From Cyanobacteria bacterium UBA8803 (GTDB taxonomy: Bacteria > Cyanobacteriota > Cyanobacteriia > Cyanobacteriales > Coleofasciculaceae), in the NCBI GenBank assembly GCA_003505715.1, contig DNXU01000001.1, positions 1,705-13,346 on the forward strand: a DNA stretch of 11,642 bases, in the 5' to 3' direction. The translations under genes and the position numbers were made by a program. The notes below the pieces were generated by a model, which had not been told where the DNA came from, did no database searches, and saw only the letters and a program-made list of their open reading frames with translations. This document shows positions 6,475 to 11,642 of the stretch, piece after piece (positions within the stretch are counted from its first letter, which is position 1; every line of letters begins with the position of its first letter).

Positions 6475-6553
6475 CCATAATAATGTGGATAAATAGGGGA
6501 ACATAAAGATTTCATAATTCATATCTAGCCCTTTTCATGACCTTGATTGTTTG

Positions 6554-6614
6554 TCGTAGGCACTTGAGTGCTTGATAATACTGCATTTCCAAATACTAAA
6601 GTGCTTACTATGGA
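6554..6614 (+). repeat. Palindromic interspersed repeat, copy 1
   Basis: This unit of about 60 bases begins TCGTAGGCACTTGAGTGCTT and ends ACTAAAGTGCTTACTATGGA. It shares GGCACTTGAGTGCTTG, CATTTCCA and ACTAAAGTGCTT in the same order, spacing and orientation with 9127-9190. Its ends are imperfect inverted repeats (TCGTAGGCACT against AGTGCTTACTATGGA), so the transcript would fold into one long hairpin. It carries no coding capacity. A non-autonomous mobile element or processed structured RNA repeat fits best. Confidence 0.75.
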
Positions 6615-6643
6615 CTGGTTTTAATTTAAATTTTAAGATTTGG

Positions 6644-6699
6644 AAAATTTATTCTATTTTATAGAAAATTTTAAATAACTTTAATTCCATTAAAGAGTT
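6644..6699. other. Two adjacent AT-rich hairpins
   Basis: AAAATT plus TTCTAT (6644-6657, two bases bulged) pairs with ATAGAA plus AATTTT (6661-6672) over a TTT loop, a 12-bp stem. Directly after it CTTTAAT (6679-6685) pairs with ATTAAAG (6689-6695) over TCC, extended by AA/TT-type pairing past a bulged A. They lie 65-120 bases before the lipoprotein gene. High AT content makes chance palindromes more likely. Confidence 0.35.
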
Positions 6700-6763
6700 G
6701 ATGAAGACACTTGATTATCCGTAAATACAGGGAACAATAAGTCTAGTTGTGGACAACGCTGGT

Positions 6764-7210
6764 ATGAAGTTAAACATAAAATTTCTGTATGGAGGCTTGA
6801 TTTTTTTAGCCTTTACCTTCTTCGCCTGTGCCCCAAACGTATCATCAATTCCGGAACCAACTGGGGAGTGGGTGCCAGTTGGGGAAACCCAGGACAAAAA
6901 TATCATTTCGATAGATACCGGGAAGTATTCCAAGAGAGATGTTAAGGCAACGGTGTGGGTGCGAGTGGATTACAGAACCCCGCCCCAGCCGAAACTAAAC
7001 GCTAGTCAATTTTATGCTCAGTTCAACTGCCAGCAGGAAACATTCGAGATATACCGCACTATGCAGCTAGATACGCAAGGCGAAAGGTTAGAAGATAAGT
7101 TGGTTGATACAGAGGCTCAAAAAGTGGCTCCAGGTTCCATTGAAGGGGTTGTCTTAGAGAAAGTTTGTTTTGAACATAAAGCCCCAGAGGGCGATCGCAA
7201 GGAGGGATGA
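6764..7210 (+). CDS. Surface-adhesin-E-like lipoprotein
   Basis: This 148-residue exported protein has a short basic N-terminus (MKLNIK), a hydrophobic stretch (FLYGGLIFLAFTFFA) and a cysteine at residue 22 in a lipobox-like TFFAC, so it is probably a lipid-anchored periplasmic or outer-membrane protein. The mature part follows the surface-adhesin protein E pattern: W-VPVG, an IISIDTGKYSK strand, VWVRVDY, a cysteine in FNCQQETFEIY, and the closing VAPGSIEGVVLEKVC with a second cysteine. The two mature cysteines could form a disulfide. The family is widespread and functionally vague; the name comes from one Haemophilus adhesin and should not be taken as a function here. A GTG at 6749 would lengthen the N-terminus and spoil the signal sequence, so ATG 6764 is preferred. 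Its TGA stop lies within the first heptamer of a repeat array. Confidence 0.72.
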   Translation: MKLNIKFLYGGLIFLAFTFFACAPNVSSIPEPTGEWVPVGETQDKNIISIDTGKYSKRDVKATVWVRVDYRTPPQPKLNASQFYAQFNCQQETFEIYRTMQLDTQGERLEDKLVDTEAQKVAPGSIEGVVLEKVCFEHKAPEGDRKEG

Positions 7211-7238
7211 GGGATGAGGTATGAGGGATGAGGGATGA
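7204..7238 (+). repeat. Heptanucleotide tandem repeat, GGGATGA x 5
   Basis: Four exact GGGATGA units and one GGTATGA variant (7218-7224) run without interruption. The first unit overlaps the end of the lipoprotein gene and provides its TGA stop. This is an STRR-type cyanobacterial heptamer, different in sequence from the array at 4670. Confidence 0.9.
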
Positions 7239-7318
7239 AGTTTGAAGTAGAAAGCTTAAGAAACTAGTAATACTTGACTAGTTAGCTAATTAACTTTCAT
7301 CCTTCATCCTTCATCCTT
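7225..7318. terminator. Convergent terminator region with nested inverted repeats
   Basis: GGATGAAG (7233-7240) is the exact complement of CTTCATCC (7303-7310), and further heptamers on each side extend the pairing. Inside this lies a perfect 7-bp stem, AACTAGT (7262-7268) with ACTAGTT (7277-7283), followed by TTAGCTAATTAACTTT. The element sits exactly between two convergent genes, so a bidirectional terminator is the simplest reading. Confidence 0.5.
7298..7318 (-). repeat. Heptanucleotide tandem repeat, CATCCTT x 3 (AAGGATG on minus)
   Basis: Three exact units directly abut the stop codon of the minus-strand gene (TAA, 7320-7318). Read on the minus strand the unit is AAGGATG, one base away from the GGGATGA family at 7204-7238, so the two arrays form an inverted pair. 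Confidence 0.85.
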
Positions 7319-7659
7319 TAAACGAGTCCAGGTCCCTTCCCACGAGTATCCTGTTCCATCGTGAGTTTCCCGTCTTCATCGGTTTGGTTAATTTCTTTTA
7401 GGGTTTCTGCCCGTTCTGCTGCTTCAGCTTCGTATTTTTCCCGCAAATCGCCCGGTTCGTTGACGTACATTTCCGGCTCGATCGCAAAATTATTTGCCAG
7501 TCCTTCTCGATCTACGGTGTAGCCGCCTGTGGTGTCGATGCTGCCTTCGGGTACGGGAGTTTGTTTGAAGCCTTCCTTTTCTCTGTCAATGCGAGCAGCT
7601 GTTTCAGCAGGCATAATCCCGCGATCGTAGTTTTCACCAGTAGTTGTTGGATTAGTCAT
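7318..7659 (-). CDS. Soluble NNFAIEP-motif protein, conserved cyanobacterial hypothetical
   Basis: This is a 113-residue, very hydrophilic, acidic protein with no membrane segment, probably largely disordered. It opens with MTNPTTTGENYDRGIMPAETAA. A Gly- and Thr-rich stretch leads to GLANNFAIEPEMY at residues 53-65, and an Ala/Glu-rich helix (REKYEAEAAERAETLKEI) follows. The NNFAxEP-x-Y motif matches the N-terminal tail of cyanobacterial high-light-inducible proteins and Psb34, where it precedes a membrane helix and contributes to CP47 association. Here it occurs without any helix. The gene lies 99 bases downstream of a Psb35-like gene on the same strand, which supports a photosystem II link. 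GAGAGG five bases before the ATG at 7659 fixes the start. I do not know a characterised homologue; the role is inferred. Confidence 0.75.
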   Translation of the reverse strand: MTNPTTTGENYDRGIMPAETAARIDREKEGFKQTPVPEGSIDTTGGYTVDREGLANNFAIEPEMYVNEPGDLREKYEAEAAERAETLKEINQTDEDGKLTMEQDTRGKGPGLV

Positions 7660-7758
7660 GAGTACCTCTCAAGAAAATAATTACAATTGGTTTTGGTCAC
7701 AGATTTTAAGGGCGTGCTGCTGAACCGAGCTAGGATTTTACACTCCAGGCTAGATTCG

Positions 7759-7941
7759 TTATTTATCAACTTTGGGGACAAAGTCGGGACGTTCTTTATC
7801 TTTCCAGCCCACAGGACGCTTAGAGTTGTACCAAGCAAGGGAGCCAATGGTAGCGGCAGCAATAAATCCAACGACGTACACTAACGTTGCTGAAATGGGG
7901 AAATGGGGCGTGTTTGTCGCCACTTCTAAGAGTAAATTCAT
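7759..7941 (-). CDS. psb35: Psb35-like small membrane protein (photosystem II assembly)
   Basis: This 60-residue protein has one membrane helix (about residues 18-38, TLVYVVGFIAAATIGSLAWY). The helix is preceded by a short N-terminal arm with TPHFPIS and followed by a basic and charged tail, NSKRPVGWKDKERPDFVPK. The pattern is that of the cyanobacterial family annotated as Psb35, a component of the CP47 assembly module that stabilises CP47 and associated high-light-inducible proteins in Synechocystis. The assignment is from memory of the family and is not certain. The ATG at 7941 starts exactly where the conserved N-terminus begins. A TTG at 8010 would add 23 residues of unlikely sequence. 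No clear ribosome site is visible. The next gene on the strand carries a Psb34/Hlip-type NNFAIEP motif. Confidence 0.65.
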   Translation of the reverse strand: MNLLLEVATNTPHFPISATLVYVVGFIAAATIGSLAWYNSKRPVGWKDKERPDFVPKVDK

Positions 7942-8316
7942 GAGAGTGATAATGAGTAAAGATTGATTACAGCTTTGGTAAGCATTTAGGTTCCTGCCTT
8001 CAGCCTTCAAGGCAATCAGGCAATTTCCTGGTGAGTTGGTGCATGTTCTGCAATAGCCAGGATAATTCCTGCCTAGGAAGTGAGCTGTAACTCAAGGGCT
8101 GAATGCTGACCATCTTTGTGAAATGTATCAAGGTATCACTAAATCATGACTCATCCCTTTTAAGTATTTTATAGAGAATCAAAAGATAGATGTTAAGCCT
8201 GTTAAAACTCGTCTATAATGTTAATCCTTGAAAAACTGTGCCAAAGCAGTCAGGGGGAAATCAATGTTGATGCCGCTGGGCTGCGTCTAATTATTGAGCC
8301 ATAAGAACGAGATAGA
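7942..8316. other. 375-base divergent spacer
   Basis: This gap between the Psb35-like gene (minus) and the transglutaminase gene (plus) should hold both promoters. It contains a CCTGCC/GGCAGG-rich section (7991-8080) with weak imperfect palindromes such as TTCCTGCCTAGGAA (8067-8080), a perfect TATAAT at 8214-8219 and a 28-codon open frame at 8218-8304. No RNA gene or mobile element was recognised. Confidence 0.4.
8214..8219 (+). promoter_or_regulatory. Candidate -10 box for the transglutaminase gene
   Basis: An exact TATAAT lies about 98 bases before the start codon at 8317. The region 16-18 bases upstream (around 8191-8197, TGTTAAG) is a poor -35 match, so the promoter would need an activator or be weak. 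It would leave a leader of about 90 bases containing a short open frame. Confidence 0.35.
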
Positions 8317-9102
8317 ATGAAATTTCAACTCGGATGTAAATTGAGTTATAACCTCACTCAATCTAGCACTTTTATTTTTAACATCAGTGTCGTTAAGAAC
8401 AACGAACAGGAGGTTATAGAGGAAAATCTGAAGATCGAGCCATCCTTGAAATCTGACTCATATGTTTCTCCGTTCCTAGGGAACCGATATATCCGGATTA
8501 CTGCGCCACCGGAAAATCTACAGGTTTCCTATCAAGCAATAGTAGAATTAGCCAACCTGGATGAAAATCCTGATTTAATTCCCGAAGTTCCACCCGCCAA
8601 ATTACCCCTAGAAACCCTGTATTACCTATTACCGACCCGCTATTGCCAGTCGGATCGGTTGATGCGACTGGCACAACATGAATTTGGCCAGTTGCTACCT
8701 GATTATTCCAGAGTTACGGCCATCTGTAACTGGATTTACGATAACGTAACTTATTTATCGGGAAGCACAAATGCCCACACCTCTGCTTACGATACAGCAA
8801 CAGAACGCGCTGGAGTTTGCCGAGATTTTGCGCACTTAGGCATTGCCTTCTGTCGAGCCTTGAACATTCCAGCGCGGTTTGTGTCAGCCTATGCTTATCG
8901 TTTGGAGCCGCCCGACTTCCATGCTTGTTTCGAGGCGTATTTAGGCGATCGCTGGTATCTGTTTGATCCCACCCGCCTTGTCCCTCTTGATGGCATAATT
9001 CGTATTGGTACCGGACGGGATGCGGCAGATGTTTCGTTTGCTACAATTTTTGGCCCTGCACAGATGCAGCAGATGAAGATTTTTGTGGAAGCTTTGTCGT
9101 AA
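8317..9102 (+). CDS. Transglutaminase-like cysteine peptidase family protein
   Basis: This 261-residue protein has a beta-rich N-terminal region (1-95) typical of bacterial transglutaminase-like proteins, then a transglutaminase core (115-225) with an intact papain-like triad. The triad is Cys168 in ERAGVCRDFAHL, His202 in PDFHACFEAYL and Asp217 in WYLFDPTR. The preceding helix ICNWIYDNVTYLSGS and the segment between Cys and His (ALNIPARFVSAYAY) also match. There is no signal peptide, so it is probably cytoplasmic. Bacterial members are generally thought to be peptidases or amidases acting on unknown protein or cyanophycin-like substrates; none can be chosen here. GAG about five bases before the ATG is a weak ribosome site. 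The gene stands alone on its strand after a 375-base spacer. Confidence 0.88.
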   Translation: MKFQLGCKLSYNLTQSSTFIFNISVVKNNEQEVIEENLKIEPSLKSDSYVSPFLGNRYIRITAPPENLQVSYQAIVELANLDENPDLIPEVPPAKLPLETLYYLLPTRYCQSDRLMRLAQHEFGQLLPDYSRVTAICNWIYDNVTYLSGSTNAHTSAYDTATERAGVCRDFAHLGIAFCRALNIPARFVSAYAYRLEPPDFHACFEAYLGDRWYLFDPTRLVPLDGIIRIGTGRDAADVSFATIFGPAQMQQMKIFVEALS

Positions 9103-9126
9103 AAGAGTTTCCTCATAAGCCTAGTG

Positions 9127-9190
9127 CGGTAAAGGCACTTGAGTGCTTGGCAATATACCATTTCCAGGCACTAAAGTGCTTCCTACGAAG
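9127..9190 (+). repeat. Palindromic interspersed repeat, copy 2
   Basis: This is the second copy of the element at 6554-6614, in the same orientation. It shares GGCACTTGAGTGCTTG, CAATA/TAATA, CATTTCCA and ACTAAAGTGCTT, with about 80 percent identity by eye and differences mostly in the loop and outer ends. The end CACTAAAGTGCTTCCTACGA is the inverted complement of the left end of copy 1 (TCGTAGGCACT...). It starts 24 bases after the transglutaminase stop, so it may also act as that gene's terminator. Confidence 0.75.
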
Positions 9191-9339
9191 GGTGTTTATA
9201 CAAGTCCAATGGTATTGAACATGATATTACTTGGGTAAGTTGGGTTTTATGCCGAGTGATAGAGGGTGATGGCTAACTAAGTTGTTAATATTTCGTTAGG
9301 AATTTGGTTAGAAAGTTTTCTAACGCGATAGTTGCTAGT

Positions 9340-9957
9340 ATGAATCTCCCACTCAACAGCCCCCCTGACTACCCTGAAGAGGTCAAGACTCCCCAGGAGA
9401 CCTTTAATGATCGCCTAGACGAACTGAAGGCTCAGGTTGATATCTATACCAGTATTGAACAAGAAGAACATATCATCCTTGCCTCAGGTCTCTCTCAGCT
9501 CCTGGAAGATACTTATAACATTTATCTGAAGACCCATGGCTGCCGCTGGAAAGCTACTGATTCTTTATCTGAGTCTTTCGATGAACTATTAGAAAAACAG
9601 TACACAGAAATGACAGCGGCTGTGGAGGAACTCACTGAACGCCTTCGCGCCCTAGGAATGCCAGCGCCCGATCCCTATAGTGAATTCCTGCGACTGTCTG
9701 CTGGGGTTCAAACAAAAAGCTTTCCTTCTGTACGAGAAATGATTCCGCTATTAGTTGAGGGCAACCAAGTTGCTAGCCGTCAGGCTCTAATAGTCCGAGA
9801 ACAAGCGCAAGCTGCGAGTTATTTCCATACTGCTCAATTGCTAACTGAGCGGATGAACGTCCACCAGAGGAATGCCTCTATATTGCGCAGCTATTTGAAT
9901 TCTTCCCAAACGGTTGAAGCTACTAGCTCCTCTGTTGCTGATATGCCGCTGTTCTAA
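9340..9957 (+). CDS. Dps-like ferritin-fold protein with altered ferroxidase site
   Basis: This 205-residue four-helix protein aligns without gaps to the Dps family over its core (about 48-120): LSQLLEDTYNIYLKTH, then RW, then EKQYTEM, then LTERLRALG. The equivalents of the E. coli ferroxidase ligands His51, His63, Asp67, Asp78 and Glu82 are Arg69, Asp81, Glu85, Glu96 and Glu100. Both histidines are lost and only Glu82 is kept. It may therefore bind metal differently or serve a structural or DNA-associated role. The last helix (HQRNASILRSYL) parallels the usual HEKxxWMLR helix. ATG 9340 is preferred. An in-frame TTG at 9304 has AGGA only two bases upstream. An ABC1 kinase gene follows after 18 bases, probably in the same transcript. 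Confidence 0.75.
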   Translation: MNLPLNSPPDYPEEVKTPQETFNDRLDELKAQVDIYTSIEQEEHIILASGLSQLLEDTYNIYLKTHGCRWKATDSLSESFDELLEKQYTEMTAAVEELTERLRALGMPAPDPYSEFLRLSAGVQTKSFPSVREMIPLLVEGNQVASRQALIVREQAQAASYFHTAQLLTERMNVHQRNASILRSYLNSSQTVEATSSSVADMPLF

Positions 9958-9975
9958 TATAGCCTTCTGCCTTCG

Positions 9976-11625
9976 ATGCTTTCTCTCACTAAAAACAGTT
10001 CCCGCCAACGGGATATTATCGAAGTCGTCTTCCGCAACGGTTGGGACTACATGCGAGGAGTCCTGACGGGTCATCAAACTGATAAACCTCAGCTACCACC
10101 TCCTGCGGTTCTCCGCAACATCCTGATCGATTTAGGCCCCGTTTATGTCAAACTGGGACAGCTCCTTTCTACCCGCCCCGACCTATTGCCTGGTGAATAC
10201 GTTGAAGCCCTCACAGACTTACAAACCAACGTACCGCCAGTACATTGGAGTGAAGTCGAACTTCTGCTGCGGCGGGAGTTACCCCAACCCTTAGAAGACA
10301 TCTTTACCGCTATCAATACCGAGGCTATTGCCGCCGCCTCTATTGGTCAGGTTCACCAAGCGGTCTTAAAAGATGGTCGGGAAGTCGCCTTGAAGGTGCA
10401 ACGTCCCGGAATTGATGTGGTTGTGGCTCAGGATATTTCTCTGATTAAGGGTTTGGCTGAGTTAGTCTCATTAACTGATTTCGGGGCAGATTACGATATT
10501 GTCGCCCTAGCTGAAGAATTTAGCACAGCTCTAGAAGCCGAACTAGACTTTACTACAGAAGCCAGCTATACCGAACAACTGCGTCGCAACTTATCCAAAA
10601 GTCGCTGGTTTGATCCCCAGCAGTTAGTCATACCTAAGGTTTATTGGGACTTGACTACTAAAAAGTTGATGGTTCTTGAGTGGCTTGATGGCGTACCGAT
10701 CCAGTCAGCGCAGTTGCCCGATACACAGGATGGTAAGAATGCTGATACCCAGCGCCGCGAAATCACTACGCTTTTATTCCAGGCATTCTTTCAGCAAATT
10801 TATATTGACGGCTTTTTCCATGCCGATCCCCATCCCGGCAATATATTCTATCTCAAAGATGGTCGCGTCGCCTTGTTAGACTGTGGCATGGTAGGGCGTT
10901 TAGATCCCCGTACCCAGCAGATTTTGACGGAGATGCTGTTGGCGATCGTAGACTTAGACGGTCAGCGGTGCGCTCAGTTAACCCTACAACTATCAGAAGC
11001 AGGTCAACCCGCTAGTTTGGATCGCTTGGCCAATGACTACGACCGGATGCTGCGCAAGTATTACAATCTGAGCTTATCTCAAATCAACTTTAGCGAAGTA
11101 TTTTATGAGATTTTACAAGTCTCTCGGAACAATAAAATCCGCTTGCCCAGCAATATGGGCTTGTACGCCAAAACCTTAGCCAATTTGGAAGGCGTCACCC
11201 GGAACTTTAATCCTGAAATTAATCTCTTAGACCAAATCAACCCCCTAATTACGGATTTATTCCGCCATCAATTGCTGGGGAACAATCCGATGGAAACCTT
11301 GCTCAGAGCAGCACTCGATATCAAGAGTCTCTCTTTGCGATCGCCCCGTCAGTTAGATTTACTCTTAGACCGAGTCACCTCGGAGACCTTGAAGTGGAAT
11401 CTAACGGTGCGAGACCTGGACAAAATGCGCCGCAGCGTCGATGACTCTGCCAATCGCCTCTCTTTTAGTATTGTGGTAGGTTCATTGATTATGGGAGCGG
11501 CGATTATCTCGACGGGAGCAGATACACCGCAGCTATCTTTGATTAGCAATGTCTTGTTTGCGGTGGCTAGTTTTTTGGGTCTGTGGTTGATTGTTAGTAT
11601 TTTGCGCTCAGGGCATTTTAAATAA
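9976..11625 (+). CDS. ABC1/UbiB family atypical kinase (ABC1K)
   Basis: This 549-residue protein has all hallmarks of the ABC1 (UbiB/ADCK) family. The KxGQ motif sits in VYVKLGQLLSTRPDLLP (Lys59, Gly61, Gln62). The Ala-rich AAASIGQ loop (119-125) replaces the glycine-rich loop. ATP-site Lys140 is in VALKVQRPG, an E-x-D segment follows (189-191), and the catalytic HADPHPGN gives Asp284 and Asn289. The metal-binding DCG at 302-304 replaces DFG. Two membrane helices end the protein (about 495-513 and 524-543). Family members support quinone and other isoprenoid lipid metabolism, in cyanobacteria and plastids at thylakoid or plastoglobule sites, through ATPase or kinase-like activity. Which paralogue this is cannot be told. 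There is no clear ribosome site; the preceding gene ends 18 bases upstream. Confidence 0.92.
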   Translation: MLSLTKNSSRQRDIIEVVFRNGWDYMRGVLTGHQTDKPQLPPPAVLRNILIDLGPVYVKLGQLLSTRPDLLPGEYVEALTDLQTNVPPVHWSEVELLLRRELPQPLEDIFTAINTEAIAAASIGQVHQAVLKDGREVALKVQRPGIDVVVAQDISLIKGLAELVSLTDFGADYDIVALAEEFSTALEAELDFTTEASYTEQLRRNLSKSRWFDPQQLVIPKVYWDLTTKKLMVLEWLDGVPIQSAQLPDTQDGKNADTQRREITTLLFQAFFQQIYIDGFFHADPHPGNIFYLKDGRVALLDCGMVGRLDPRTQQILTEMLLAIVDLDGQRCAQLTLQLSEAGQPASLDRLANDYDRMLRKYYNLSLSQINFSEVFYEILQVSRNNKIRLPSNMGLYAKTLANLEGVTRNFNPEINLLDQINPLITDLFRHQLLGNNPMETLLRAALDIKSLSLRSPRQLDLLLDRVTSETLKWNLTVRDLDKMRRSVDDSANRLSFSIVVGSLIMGAAIISTGADTPQLSLISNVLFAVASFLGLWLIVSILRSGHFK

Positions 11626-11642
11626 TATTATAAATAATAATA

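Noticed and set aside
7656..7884. Open frames on both strands overlapping the Psb35-like gene
   Set aside because: They conflict with the conserved small membrane protein frame and lack recognisable features.
7942..8160. RpaB-type HLR1 high-light element upstream of the Psb35-like gene
   Set aside because: Only one half-like GTTACAG was found on the minus strand; the second direct-repeat half is missing.
8895..9161. 88-residue minus-strand open frame at the end of the transglutaminase gene
   Set aside because: It is antisense to the catalytic His/Asp region and runs into the interspersed repeat; no support.

Overview
The window looks like a piece of a cyanobacterial chromosome. It holds several HIP1 octamers (GCGATCGC, for example at 858-865 and 2129-2136), short tandem heptanucleotide (STRR-type) repeats, a small membrane protein of the cyanobacteria-only Psb35 type, a photosystem-type NNFA-x-EP motif protein and a cyanobacterial/plastid-style ABC1 kinase. 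Gene density is moderate and strands are mixed, with several AT-rich, repeat-bearing spacers, so this is a patchwork of housekeeping and accessory genes rather than one long operon.

Left part (1-1660): a DUF433 antitoxin and DUF5615 PIN-like toxin pair, translationally coupled by an ATGA overlap. It is followed by a 90-bp imperfect palindrome whose ends match the integron attC consensus (RYYYAAC...GTTRRRY), so the pair may be, or may once have been, a gene cassette. A GNAT acetyltransferase faces it convergently. A divergent regulatory region follows, carrying four copies of a TATACTA(C/G) motif.

Centre left (1666-5153): a 1003-residue multidomain RNA-end-processing protein. It fuses an MJ1316/DUF504 domain, an endonuclease/exonuclease/phosphatase domain, a 2H (LigT-like) phosphoesterase and a complete eukaryote-type poly(A) polymerase module. 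Its stop codon lies in a 7.7-unit heptamer array. A DUF309 helical protein follows.

Centre (5275-7659): an alpha/beta hydrolase, the decayed tail of a nucleotidyltransferase-like gene, a palindromic interspersed repeat, a small surface-adhesin-E-like lipoprotein, and a convergent terminator region built from inverted heptamer arrays. On the minus strand are a soluble NNFAIEP-motif protein and, just upstream of it, a Psb35-like small membrane protein; together they suggest a photosystem II/CP47-related pair.

Right part (7942-11642): a transglutaminase-like cysteine protease family protein, a second copy of the interspersed palindromic repeat, a Dps-like ferritin with most ferroxidase ligands replaced, and 18 bp behind it an ABC1/UbiB-family kinase with two C-terminal membrane helices.

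The strongest candidates for something under-described are the attC-like site behind the toxin-antitoxin pair, the four-module RNA repair polyprotein with its unusual promoter region, the NNFAIEP protein beside Psb35, and the Dps-like/ABC1-kinase pair. All function calls come from motif recognition by eye; no database search was run.
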